Notes under the pieces: generated by a model | Database searches by the model: none | Seen by the model: only the letters and a program-made list of their open reading frames with translations | What the model was told of the DNA's origin: nothing | Shown here: in pieces, positions 1-10,650 of the stretch | How the letters are laid out: each line of letters opens with the position of its first letter | Numbering within the stretch: the first letter of the stretch is position 1 | Program-made: the position numbers and the translations under genes | Assembly: GCA_016795285.1 (NCBI GenBank) | Contig: JAEUIC010000023.1 | Coordinates: 126,001 to 190,000, forward strand | Length of the DNA stretch: 64,000 bases | Direction of reading: 5' to 3' | DNA from: Planctomycetota bacterium | Lineage (GTDB): Bacteria; Planctomycetota; B15-G4; SIAN01

Positions 1-1
1 C

Positions 2-2470
<2,469 letters not shown>

Positions 2471-2519
2471 ACGGCGCGCGGCGGCGACCGCGCTCGCGTG
2501 ACCGGCGACGGGGTGTCTC

Positions 2520-4733
2520 ATGCTCGCGACGAAGGTCCTGGCACTGCTCTGCAGCCTCGGTCCGGCGCGCGGCGACGAGGCGGCGTTCACGGCCGGGCTG
2601 GCGCAGGTGGCGAAGCTGGCCGAGGCCGAGAAGTGGGTCGACGCGAAGAAGCGGCTGCTCGCGCTGCTGGAACAGCACCGCGAGCAGGACTACGTCCGCC
2701 GCCGCTTCTCCGACATCGCGGAAGAGTTGAAGCGCCTCAGCGTCCGCATCGCGGTGCCGCGCCCGAAGCTCGACGACCTCCTGTCGGGGAAGGTCACCAA
2801 GGATGCGCGCGTCATGGGCGACTTCGAGGTCGTCTACGCGCCGGGGACGCTCGACGATTTCGAGCGCCGCGAAGAGGAGGTGGCCGACCCCGCCGAAGCG
2901 AAGCGGCTGAAGGAGCAGCCCTGGCAGGGGCGGCCGCCGACGCTGGTCCATCCGCTCGAGTGGAACGGCACGAGCGTCCTCGAGATCTCCGGCACCTCGC
3001 GCAACGACGGCGGCATCCGCGAGGACAGGGGCTGGATGTACGTCTTCTACGCGCTCGATTCGCAGACGCAGCTCATGGCGATGCTCGGCTCGGAGCCGCC
3101 GGCGAACGACGTGAACGCGAAGCTCTTCCCGTCGGCGCTGCTGCTGGTCGAGGACGGCGAGTCGACGATCCTCGCCGAGACGGAGGACGGCCCGCCGCGC
3201 GGCACGAAGTACCAGTTCCGCCTCACGATCGAGCGCGATTCGTTCAGCCTCAAGTGCAACGGCCGGCAACTGCTGACGGCGAAGCGCGCCCCCGACCGCT
3301 GGGGCAACTTCGCGATCATGAACGTCGCCGACGACGCGACGATCACGCTGCGCGGACGGCCCAATCGCCAGTGGCTCTCGGGGTACGTCGACGCCCACAC
3401 GAAGGACGCGGAGGTCGAGTTCCTCGACAAGTACGAGCTGAACGCCGACCTCCCCGATTGGTTGCAGTCGGAGACGGTCGACTTCGACGTGCTGACGTTC
3501 GGCGCGACCGGGCCCCACGGCAAGCTGCGGCCCGACCTCGAGAAGAAGATCGACCGCGCCTTCGAGCTGCGCCACGACGGCGACCTCGACGGCGCGCTGC
3601 GCGTGATCGACGATCCGGCGATCGGACCCGGCGACGTGCGTGACTGGTGTCGCGGCGTCTTCCTGCGCGATCGCGGCGACGAGGCGGAGCTCGCCCGCCA
3701 CTACGAGGCGATCCGCAAGCGCGATCCGAAGTCGTGGTTGCCGACCGTGCTCCATGCCGAGACGTTGATGGACTCGCGGCGCTTCGAGGAGGCGCGGAAG
3801 CTCCTCGAGGCCGCCGCGGGGGAGCTGCCGCGGGAGCCGCGACTGTTCGTGCTGCGCGCGCGGATCGGGATGTACGAAGGGCGACCGGAAGTCGCGCGCG
3901 CCGAGCTCGATCGCGCGGCGGAGCAGGGACTCGAATCGCCGGCGCTGCTGCAGCTCGCGATGATCCTCGCGCGACTCGAGCGCGGCCCCGTGTTCGCGAA
4001 GAGCTACGTCCACGACAGCAATCACTTCCACGTCGTCTCCGACATCGACAAGACGTCGAGCGAGGTGATGGCGCGCGTGCTCGAGGAGTCGTTCCAGGTC
4101 TACACGCAGTTCCTCGGCAAGGCCGACCTCGGCGAGCGGCGCTTCCCCGCCTACCTCTTCTCGGGCGCGACCGGCTACCACGTCTTCGCCGACGAGATCG
4201 GCAGCGCGGCGCCGCACAGCACGGCGGGCATCTACAACCGCATGCTGAAGCAGCTGCTGGTCTGGAACCTCCTCGATCGCGAGGAGGTCTGGGAGACGGT
4301 GCGCCACGAGGCGTGCCACCAGTTCCTCGACCTGCTCGGCTACCAACCGCCGCGGTGGTTCGACGAGGGGATGGCGGAGTACGCCTCGCTCTCCGTGCGC
4401 CACGGCAGCGCCGGGATCGTCGAGGGCGCCGTGGTCGCGGGCCACGTCCGGCGCGTCCTCGCGACGCAGGAGAAGGCGCCGCCGCTCGCGGAGTTCGTGC
4501 GGCAGACCCCGTCCGAGTTCTATTCCGAAGGCGTGACCAACTACGCGCGCGCCTGGTCGCTGATCCACTTCCTGCGCCACGGCGGGAAGCCGGCCGAGGC
4601 GATCTACGAGCGGCTCGTCGCGGCGATGCGCGACGGCGCGGACGAACGGGCCGTGGTCGCGCGCGCGTTCGCCGACGTCGACATGGCCGCGCTCGACCAG
4701 CAGTTCCGCGCCTACGTCGAGAAGCTCCGCTAG
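2520..4733 (+). CDS. Secreted TPR protein with HExxH metallopeptidase domain (DUF1570-like)
   Basis: This is a 737-residue protein with a short hydrophobic N-terminus (LATKVLALLCSL) that looks like a signal peptide. Residues about 80-290 resemble a concanavalin/LamG-like fold (FRLTIERDSFSLKCNG). The middle contains TPR-like helices (about 340-480). The C-terminal third is a gluzincin-type peptidase: HEACH at 596-600 supplies two zinc ligands and the catalytic Glu, and the DEGMAEY motif at 615-621 supplies the third ligand. This layout is typical of DUF1570/MA-like peptidases of Planctomycetes. It starts 49 bases after tex on the same strand. The substrate is unknown and may be a cell-envelope protein. 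A minor alternative is an inactive peptidase-like scaffold, but all core residues are present. Confidence 0.85.
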   Translation: MLATKVLALLCSLGPARGDEAAFTAGLAQVAKLAEAEKWVDAKKRLLALLEQHREQDYVRRRFSDIAEELKRLSVRIAVPRPKLDDLLSGKVTKDARVMGDFEVVYAPGTLDDFERREEEVADPAEAKRLKEQPWQGRPPTLVHPLEWNGTSVLEISGTSRNDGGIREDRGWMYVFYALDSQTQLMAMLGSEPPANDVNAKLFPSALLLVEDGESTILAETEDGPPRGTKYQFRLTIERDSFSLKCNGRQLLTAKRAPDRWGNFAIMNVADDATITLRGRPNRQWLSGYVDAHTKDAEVEFLDKYELNADLPDWLQSETVDFDVLTFGATGPHGKLRPDLEKKIDRAFELRHDGDLDGALRVIDDPAIGPGDVRDWCRGVFLRDRGDEAELARHYEAIRKRDPKSWLPTVLHAETLMDSRRFEEARKLLEAAAGELPREPRLFVLRARIGMYEGRPEVARAELDRAAEQGLESPALLQLAMILARLERGPVFAKSYVHDSNHFHVVSDIDKTSSEVMARVLEESFQVYTQFLGKADLGERRFPAYLFSGATGYHVFADEIGSAAPHSTAGIYNRMLKQLLVWNLLDREEVWETVRHEACHQFLDLLGYQPPRWFDEGMAEYASLSVRHGSAGIVEGAVVAGHVRRVLATQEKAPPLAEFVRQTPSEFYSEGVTNYARAWSLIHFLRHGGKPAEAIYERLVAAMRDGADERAVVARAFADVDMAALDQQFRAYVEKLR

Positions 4734-4744
4734 TGTCCGCCGCC

Positions 4745-5695
4745 ATGCATCCCACGCCCCTCGATCGCCGCACCTTCGTGCTCGCCGTTGCTGGCGCCGT
4801 CGCCGCCGCCGCGCTGGCGAGCTGTCGCGCAGCGGGAGGTGGCGCGAGCGGCGCGATCGACGCGGCGGCGGCCGACTTCGAGCGCGAACTCGCGCGGCTC
4901 GAAGGCGGCGGCCGGCTCGGGGTCGCGCTGCTCGACACGGCCGACGGCACGCTGCGCGGCCATCGACTCGACGAGCGCTTCGCCATGTGCTCGACCTTCA
5001 AGCTGGCGCTGGCGGCACTGGTGCTCGAGCGGGCGGCGACGGGCGGTCGCCCGCTCGACACGCGACTGCGCGTCGCGGCGAGCGACCTGCAATCGCACGC
5101 GCCGGTCACCCGCGCCGCCGTCGAGGAGGCGCAGGCGCGCGGCGAGGAGGCGGCGCAGCTCTCCCTCGAGCAGCTCGCCCACGCCGCGCAGACCACCAGC
5201 GACAACGGCGCAGCGAACCTGCTGCTGCGCGACGTCGGCGGGCCGGCGGCGTTCACCGCGTTCTGCCGCGCCCACGGCGACGCGACCACGCGCCTCGATC
5301 GCTACGAGCCCGAGATGAACGTCGTCCGCGTCGGCGACGTGCGCGACACGACGACGCCGCGCGCGATGGCGCAGCTGGTCGCGCGGCTGCTCGGCGGCGG
5401 GCTCGCCCCAGCGGTGCGACGGACGCTGCGCGATTGGATGATCGCCACGACGACCGGCCTCGATCGAGTGCGCCGCGGGTTGCCGCCCGACTGGGTGGCC
5501 GGCGACAAGACCGGCACCGGCGGCGGCGACGGCATGACCGTGCTGTGCAATGACGTCGTCTGGATCGAGCCGCCCGGCCGCGCGCCGCTGGTCGTCGCCG
5601 CCTACTACGACACCGGCGTGGTCGGCGACTGGCCGAGCGACGAGATGCAGGGCGTGCTGGCCGAGGTCGGCCGCCTCGTCGCGCGGACGCCCTGA
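4745..5695 (+). CDS. bla: Class A beta-lactamase, Tat/lipoprotein type
   Basis: The 316-residue product has every class A landmark: S83-T-F-K86 (nucleophile and general base), S152-D-N, E188 in RYEPEMN (equivalent to Ambler E166, with N192 as N170) and K255-T-G. It should hydrolyse beta-lactam rings outside the cytoplasm. The N-terminus has a twin-arginine start (DRRTFVLAVAG) followed by a lipobox-like LASC with Cys27, so it is probably exported folded by Tat and lipidated. The ATG at 4745 is preferred, but an in-frame GTG at 4733 overlapping the previous stop is possible. It follows the metallopeptidase by 11 bases and may be co-transcribed. There is no adjacent ampR/blaI-type regulator, so it looks chromosomal and intrinsic. 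Substrate range cannot be judged. Confidence 0.94.
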   Translation: MHPTPLDRRTFVLAVAGAVAAAALASCRAAGGGASGAIDAAAADFERELARLEGGGRLGVALLDTADGTLRGHRLDERFAMCSTFKLALAALVLERAATGGRPLDTRLRVAASDLQSHAPVTRAAVEEAQARGEEAAQLSLEQLAHAAQTTSDNGAANLLLRDVGGPAAFTAFCRAHGDATTRLDRYEPEMNVVRVGDVRDTTTPRAMAQLVARLLGGGLAPAVRRTLRDWMIATTTGLDRVRRGLPPDWVAGDKTGTGGGDGMTVLCNDVVWIEPPGRAPLVVAAYYDTGVVGDWPSDEMQGVLAEVGRLVARTP

Positions 5696-5743
5696 GCGAG
5701 CGCGCTGTTCGGCGATCGCAGAACCCGTCGCGCCCGCGCTCGC
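5696..5743. terminator. Long-loop inverted repeat between convergent genes
   Basis: GCGAGCGCG at 5696-5704 and its exact complement CGCGCTCGC at 5735-5743 flank a 30-base loop. They fill the gap between the convergent beta-lactamase and serine hydrolase stops. A bidirectional terminator is likely by position. The loop is long and there is no T-tract, so confidence is low. Confidence 0.35.
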
Positions 5744-5750
5744 AGCGTCG

Positions 5751-7589
5751 TCAGCGCGCCTCCTGCCGCACGAAGAGCAGCTCCGGGGCGCCGCCGCCGC
5801 GGCGGGTGCAGGAGACGATGCGCCCCTCCTGCTCGGTGAAGGTGAAGTGCACCGCGAGGTTGGCGCGCACGCGCCACCGCTCGCTGTTGGGCTGCTTCCA
5901 GAGGTGGAAGAGCGCGCCCGACGGGTCGCGCACCGCGAGGTTGCCGCGATCGACGACGATCCCGATGGTGACGCCCTGTGTCGCTTCGCGGTAGTCGCCG
6001 AGGAACTTCGCCGCCGACGTCTCGTCGAGGCGCTCGCGCGCCGCTGCCGCAGCGCGCGCGCTCCCTTTGCGCGGCGCCTCGAACTTCATCCCCTCCTCGA
6101 GGACGGTGAGGCAATCGACGGCGCCGCTCTCGTCGCGCCCGAACGAGAGCAGGACCCCCGGGTTCACGGCGTAGCTCCACTGGCCCGGGGTCGCCGCCGG
6201 ACGCAGCTCGTAGACCAGCTCAGTCGGCACGTCGAGCGCCAGCTGTCCGTTGCGCCAGCGCACCGTGAACTCCTCGTCCATGTGGCTGCCCCAGTCGGCG
6301 ACGTAGCTGCCGAGCAGCGGCGCCAGCTCGGCCGGCGCCGCCGGCGCGTTCGCGTACGCCTCCGGCGCGATCAGCAGCCGATCGATCGACTCCTCGAGCC
6401 GCAGCGCCGCCGTGCCGCCGCGCGATTGCGTGAAGAAGAGGACCATCAGGTCGCGCTGCGGCCAGCCCCAGGCGATGGTGCCGTCGGAGCCGGAGTGGCC
6501 GACGATCGTCGCCGGGCCGGAGCCCTTCGCCTCGATCGGCAGGTGGAGCACCGCCATCTGGCCGTAGTGGACGTCGAGGCCGCGGAACGACGTCGGGAAG
6601 CGCGCCGAGCTGCCGAGCATCGACATCTCGCTCCTCGCCGTCAGCGTGCGCGCGATCGCGTCGGGCGACAGCACCACCCGCTCGCCGACGCGACCGCCAT
6701 CCATCCACATCGCGAGGAACTTCGCGTAGTCGACCGTGGTCGAGTAGAGCGTCTGCGAGCCCCACGCGAACGGGTAGAGCGGCCCCGCCTCGGGATCGAA
6801 GAAGCGGCTCCAGTTGCCGGGGGCGCCGATGTAGGCGCTCGCGATCGAGCTCTTCCGCGGGTCGTCCTTCGCGAGGTAGTAGAAGGAGTCGCTCATCCCG
6901 AGCGGCAGGAGCAGCTCCTCCTGCACGAACGCATCGAGCTTCATCCCGGTGAGGACCTCGACGATGGCGCCGACCGCATCGGTGCCGGCGTCGCTGTACC
7001 AGAAGCGGCTGCCCGGCTCGAAGTCGGGGCCGCGCGCGCCGACCGCATTGCCCTGAGCGACGAGGTCGGCGTGCGCGTCGAGCTTGTCGGTCAGGATGGT
7101 GAGCGGCAGCCCGGCGCGGTGGGTGAGCAGCTGTTCGACGGTGATCTCGCGCGACTTCTTGGTGTCGAAGCCCGGCAGGTGGTCGGCGACCTTGTCGTCG
7201 AGGAAGAGCTCGCCGCGATCGATGAGGAGCTGCGCCGCCGCACCGGTCAGCGTCTTCGTCATCGAGCGGATGTTGCAGACCGTGCCGTTGGTCCAGGCGA
7301 GCCCCTTCTCGCGATCGCGCAGGCCGAACGAGCGGTGCAGCACGGTGCGGCGGTCCTTGATGACCAGCAGCTCGCCGCCGACGATCAGGTCGCGGGCGAC
7401 GTAGCCGTCGACTTCGGTCGCCAACGCCTCGAGCGCGGCGGCCGGGATCCCCACGCTCTCGGGCGTCGCGACGGGGAAGGGGCCTTGCGACGAGGTTCCC
7501 TGCGGCGACGCGGCCCACGCTTCGAGCGGCAGGAGCGAGGCGGTGAGGGCGAGGGCGGAGATTCCTCGGACGATCGAGTGGCTGTTCAT
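5751..7589 (-). CDS. Secreted serine hydrolase, beta-lactamase/AmpC-like (S12) family
   Basis: The protein is 612 residues from the ATG at 7589, which directly begins a signal peptide (MNSHSIVRGISALALTASLL ... AWAAS). The S12 catalytic set is visible: S109-M-T-K112, a Y198-S-D200 motif (usually YxN, here Asp) and a late GHSGSDG in the position of the HxG/KTG motif. The C-terminal 200 residues form an extra beta-rich domain of the kind found in esterase or D-aminopeptidase-like S12 proteins. It could be an esterase, peptidase or beta-lactam-interacting enzyme acting outside the cytoplasm. It is divergent from a TetR gene, with a palindromic operator between the two starts, so it is probably the regulated target. 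A decayed copy of its middle lies beyond the regulator. Confidence 0.88.
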   Translation of the reverse strand: MNSHSIVRGISALALTASLLPLEAWAASPQGTSSQGPFPVATPESVGIPAAALEALATEVDGYVARDLIVGGELLVIKDRRTVLHRSFGLRDREKGLAWTNGTVCNIRSMTKTLTGAAAQLLIDRGELFLDDKVADHLPGFDTKKSREITVEQLLTHRAGLPLTILTDKLDAHADLVAQGNAVGARGPDFEPGSRFWYSDAGTDAVGAIVEVLTGMKLDAFVQEELLLPLGMSDSFYYLAKDDPRKSSIASAYIGAPGNWSRFFDPEAGPLYPFAWGSQTLYSTTVDYAKFLAMWMDGGRVGERVVLSPDAIARTLTARSEMSMLGSSARFPTSFRGLDVHYGQMAVLHLPIEAKGSGPATIVGHSGSDGTIAWGWPQRDLMVLFFTQSRGGTAALRLEESIDRLLIAPEAYANAPAAPAELAPLLGSYVADWGSHMDEEFTVRWRNGQLALDVPTELVYELRPAATPGQWSYAVNPGVLLSFGRDESGAVDCLTVLEEGMKFEAPRKGSARAAAAARERLDETSAAKFLGDYREATQGVTIGIVVDRGNLAVRDPSGALFHLWKQPNSERWRVRANLAVHFTFTEQEGRIVSCTRRGGGAPELLFVRQEAR

Positions 7590-7598
7590 GGCCGAGAA

Positions 7599-7614
7599 CA
7601 TACCGATCGGTATG
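7599..7614. promoter_or_regulatory. Perfect 16-bp palindrome, probable TetR operator
   Basis: CATACCGATCGGTATG reads identically on both strands. It occupies the middle of the 34-base gap between the divergent hydrolase (start 7589) and TetR-type regulator (start 7624). TACC...GGTA arms are a common operator design for TetR-family proteins. The position implies control of both genes by one dimer. Binding itself is inferred. Confidence 0.8.
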
Positions 7615-7623
7615 ATCCGACCC

Positions 7624-8241
7624 ATGAAGAAAGCAGCGAGGGATGCCGGCAAGGGTTCCGAGTCCACGCGCAGGCGGCTGATCGAGGCCGCGTTCGCCGA
7701 GATCCACCAGCGCGGTTTCCAGCCCACGGGGCTCGACACCATCCTCGCCCGCACCGAACTGACGAAGGGCGCGGTCTACCACCACTTCGAGAACAAGACC
7801 GATCTCGGCCACGCCGTCTTCGACGAGGTCGTGGTGCCGTGGGTCGAGGAGCGCTGGATCGCTCCCGTGCGCGATGCAAAGGATCCGCTCGGCGAGCTGA
7901 TCGCGCGCGTTCGCAGGCTGCCCGAGCGCACGCCCCGCGAGCGCTCCCTCGGCTGTCCGCTCGGGAACCTCCTGCTGGAGTCGTCCGGCTTGGACGGCCC
8001 CTATCGCAAGCGGGTGGAGGCCCTGCTCGCCGCCTGGTCGACTCAACTCGCGGCTGACCTCCGTCGCGGTCAGCGCGAGGGCACCGTGCGCGACGACTTG
8101 CGCCCCGACGAGACGGCGGCGTTCCTGGTGGCCGCGCTCGAGGGGATCGTCGGTACCGCCAAGCCGGCGGGCGACGCGGGCACTCTGAAGCAAGCCGTCG
8201 CGGGCTTCGTCGACTACCTGCGGTCCCTTCGTCCCGCCTGA
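7624..8241 (+). CDS. TetR/AcrR-family transcriptional repressor
   Basis: The 205-residue protein has the TetR N-terminal DNA-binding helices: STRRRLIEAAFAEIHQRGF, then LDTILARTELTKGAVYHHFE with the characteristic GAVYHHF recognition helix, followed by NKTDLGHAVFDE. The rest is an all-helical ligand-binding and dimerisation domain; SLGCPLGNLLLE resembles TetR proteins that sense small electrophiles or acids. The ATG at 7624 is preferred to the in-frame ATG at 7612 because the latter lies inside the palindrome at 7599-7614. Divergence from the hydrolase predicts autoregulation and control of that gene. The inducer is not evident. Confidence 0.93.
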   Translation: MKKAARDAGKGSESTRRRLIEAAFAEIHQRGFQPTGLDTILARTELTKGAVYHHFENKTDLGHAVFDEVVVPWVEERWIAPVRDAKDPLGELIARVRRLPERTPRERSLGCPLGNLLLESSGLDGPYRKRVEALLAAWSTQLAADLRRGQREGTVRDDLRPDETAAFLVAALEGIVGTAKPAGDAGTLKQAVAGFVDYLRSLRPA

Positions 8242-8256
8242 AGCCGGCGCGGCCGG

Positions 8257-8400
8257 CTTCGCCTCGATCGGCAGGTGGAGCACCGCCATCGGGCCGTCGT
8301 GGACGTCGAGGTCGCGGAACGACTTCGGGAAGCGCGCGCTGCTGACCAGCATCGACCTCGCGAGGAACTTGGCCTCGACCTCGGCGGCGAGATTCACGGC
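8257..8400 (-). pseudogene. Decayed fragment of the serine hydrolase gene
   Basis: The minus strand encodes a run close to the middle of the hydrolase at 5751-7589. The fragment has SSARFPKSFRDLDVHDG and PMAVLHLPIEAK; the intact gene has SSARFPTSFRGLDVHYG and QMAVLHLPIEAK. DNA identity is obvious from 8257 (TTCGCCTCGATCGGCAGGTG in both). The fragment joins KFLA directly to RSMLVSSARF, which are separated by about 27 residues in the intact gene, so it has an internal deletion as well as lost ends. It lies between the TetR gene and the DUF6265 pair. The remnant is non-functional and implies an earlier duplication of the hydrolase. Confidence 0.85.
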
Positions 8401-8535
8401 CGAGTTCCGGCTGCGAGGCGTGGGCGGCAGCGGCCACGGCAGGGCGTCGCCTGCGGATCGCGAGGCGGCGGCCGCCGTGCTAGGGTGCCGCGCTGCCCCG
8501 GGCGACCCCGCGCCGCCCCGTCGAAGGAGCTCGAG

Positions 8536-9483
8536 ATGAAGTTCTCGTGGGTGTTCGCTGCGTTGCTGTCGTGGGTGCTCGCGGCCGTTGCGCCGCTCGC
8601 GCGATCAGGTGCCGCGCCGCTCGCGCGTTCGGTCGACGCTGTCGCGCTCGATCGGCGGCCGGCTGGCCTCGAGGCGCTGGTCGGGAAGTGGTTCTACGCC
8701 GGCGACGTGACGCCGAATGGCACCCACGAGAAGCGGCCCAACTACGGCCCCGACTTCTCGATCGCGCTCGAGGGCGAAGTGGTGGTGCTGGAGCAGACCA
8801 AGGGCGGCAAGCGCTTCACGGTGCGCCTGCCCCTCGACGGCAGCGCGGTCGAGCGGAAGGTGGGCGACACCACGTCGACCTTCCGCGGCCGCGCGGAGGC
8901 GGGGGCGTGGCAGCTCGAGTGGCGCGAGGATTCGCCGGGCGACGGCAAGCGCAGCGTCTCGCTGTGGAACTTCGTCTTCACGCCCAAGGAGAAGGCGATC
9001 GAGGTCGCGGCGACCATCTCCGAGCCGTTCTCCCTCTACACCGTCTGCCTCTACCGCAAGGAAGAGGACATCGTGCGGCGCCCGCCGGTCAAGGCGAAGA
9101 TCGACGCGGTCGCGTGGATCGCCGGCGACTGGAACGGCAAGAAGTTCAACTCGACCATCGAGGAGCTGTGGAGCCCGCCCGCGGGCGGCTCGATGCTGGC
9201 GATCTCGCGCACCGTGAATGCCGCGCAGAAGATGACGGCTTTCGAGTACCTGCGCATCGAGGAGCGCGGGACGACGCTCGTCTACGTGGCGCAGCCCGGC
9301 GGGGGGCGCGCCACCGAGTTCACGCTGGTCGAGCTCGCCGCGGGGCGCGCCGTCTTCGAGAACCCGCTGCACGACCATCCGCAGCGGATCACCTACGAGC
9401 GGGCCGAGCACCGGCTCACCGCCGTGGCCGACGACGTCGATGGCGGCCGGCCGTTGCGCTTCGAGTTCACCCGCGCGAAGTGA
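8536..9483 (+). CDS. Secreted DUF6265-type protein, copy 1
   Basis: The protein is 315 residues with a signal peptide (MKFSWVFAALLSWVLAAVAP); a GAAGGAG ribosome-binding site lies just upstream of the ATG. Residues about 50-180 form a beta-rich domain starting LVGKWFYAGD. The C-terminal half (WIAGDWNGKKFNSTIEELWS ... LRFEFTRAK) matches the DUF6265 pattern of a small beta-barrel. No catalytic motif is evident; such folds often bind small hydrophobic ligands, but that is inference. The next gene is a tandem paralogue with the same two-part layout. The upstream 295-base gap holds the hydrolase remnant. Confidence 0.82.
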   Translation: MKFSWVFAALLSWVLAAVAPLARSGAAPLARSVDAVALDRRPAGLEALVGKWFYAGDVTPNGTHEKRPNYGPDFSIALEGEVVVLEQTKGGKRFTVRLPLDGSAVERKVGDTTSTFRGRAEAGAWQLEWREDSPGDGKRSVSLWNFVFTPKEKAIEVAATISEPFSLYTVCLYRKEEDIVRRPPVKAKIDAVAWIAGDWNGKKFNSTIEELWSPPAGGSMLAISRTVNAAQKMTAFEYLRIEERGTTLVYVAQPGGGRATEFTLVELAAGRAVFENPLHDHPQRITYERAEHRLTAVADDVDGGRPLRFEFTRAK

Positions 9484-9543
9484 TCGGTGCCCCGTTCGCG
9501 CGCGCGGCGGGATCGGCCGTGCGCGCCGTATGAGGAGATCGGA

Positions 9544-10518
9544 ATGAATCGGAAGCTCTCGGCCACGCTCGCCACGCTCGCCGGCGTCGCCTTCGCCTCG
9601 GTCACGCTCGCATCGTCCGCCACCGCCACGGCCACTGCCGCCAGCGGCGCGGCGTCCCTCGCTCCACTCGCCGTTGCCGCTGAGCGCCCGGCCGAGGTCG
9701 AGGCGTTGGTCGGCAAATGGCACTACGTCGGCGACCTGACGCCGGGGCGCGACGACACGGAGAAGCGCCCGAACCACGGCGGGAGCTTCACGATCGCGCT
9801 CGACGGCGCGGTGGTGGTGGTGGAGCAGTCGAGCGGTGCGACGCCGCTCGTGCTGCGCCTGCCGCTCGATGGCGGCGAGTTCGCGAAGAAGGAGGGCGAC
9901 ACGTCGTCGACCTACCGCGCCCGCTTCGAGGCGGGGGCGTGGCGGATGGAGGTGCGCAGCGACGCGCCCGGCAAGAGCAAGGGCAAGCGCGAAGTCACCG
10001 TGTCGAGCTTCGTCTTCACGCTGAAGGAGGAGTCGCTCGAGGTGGCGAGCACGGTCGGCGCGCCGGCGAAGTCGTCGAGCGTCTGCCTCTACAAGAAGCC
10101 CGAGGACATCGAGTCGCGCGATCCGGTCGCCGCGAAGATCGGCGAGGTCGCGTGGCTGGTCGGGAACTGGAGCGGGACGCAGCAAGCCGACACGATCGAG
10201 GAGCGTTGGAGCCAGCCGGCGGGCGGCGCGCTGCTGGCGACGGCGCGCACGATCCGCGGCGGCAAGATGGTCGCGTTCGAGTTCCTCCGCATCGTCGAGC
10301 GTGGCGCGAAGCTGCTCTTCGTCGCGCAACCCAACGGCGCGCCGCCCACCGAGTTCACCCTCGTCGAACTCGACGGCGAGCGGGCGATCTTCGAGAATCC
10401 GCTGAGCGACTACCCGCAGCGCATCACCTACGAGCGGGTCGACGAGCAGCTCACCGCCGAGATCTGCCTCATCGACGGCGGCCAGCCCGTGCGTTTCGAC
10501 TTCACCCGCGCGAAGTGA
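9544..10518 (+). CDS. Secreted DUF6265-type protein, copy 2
   Basis: This 324-residue paralogue lies 60 bases after copy 1. The signal peptide is MNRKLSATLATLAGVAFASV. Shared blocks with copy 1 include LVGKW.Y.GD.TP, EKRPN.G, the RI.ERG / VAQP.G block, TEFTLVEL, a FENPL...PQRITYER block and the C-terminal FTRAK. GAGG lies a few bases before the ATG at 9544. The pair probably arose by tandem duplication; the signal peptides have diverged while the cores stay alike. Function is unknown. A GC-rich hairpin follows the stop, so the pair probably ends a transcript here. Confidence 0.82.
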   Translation: MNRKLSATLATLAGVAFASVTLASSATATATAASGAASLAPLAVAAERPAEVEALVGKWHYVGDLTPGRDDTEKRPNHGGSFTIALDGAVVVVEQSSGATPLVLRLPLDGGEFAKKEGDTSSTYRARFEAGAWRMEVRSDAPGKSKGKREVTVSSFVFTLKEESLEVASTVGAPAKSSSVCLYKKPEDIESRDPVAAKIGEVAWLVGNWSGTQQADTIEERWSQPAGGALLATARTIRGGKMVAFEFLRIVERGAKLLFVAQPNGAPPTEFTLVELDGERAIFENPLSDYPQRITYERVDEQLTAEICLIDGGQPVRFDFTRAK

Positions 10519-10530
10519 CTGCGCCCGGCG

Positions 10531-10562
10531 CGGGCGATCGCGACCGCCGCGGCGATCGCCCG
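10531..10562 (+). terminator. GC hairpin after DUF6265 copy 2
   Basis: An 11-bp perfect stem (CGGGCGATCGC at 10531-10541 with GCGATCGCCCG at 10552-10562) encloses a 10-base loop, starting 12 bases after the stop codon. There is no T-tract, so it may act as a pause or 3'-end stabiliser, or with Rho. Confidence 0.5.
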
Positions 10563-10650
10563 GCGCGGCCGAACTGGACCAGGACGCCCCTCCCGAGCGC
10601 GATGAATCGGCAGTAGCCTGCCTGCCGCCGTTTCTCAGGGGGCGCCGAAC

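Noticed and set aside
7612..7623. Alternative ATG giving four more residues for the TetR protein
   Set aside because: It falls inside the palindromic operator and leaves no room for a ribosome-binding site.
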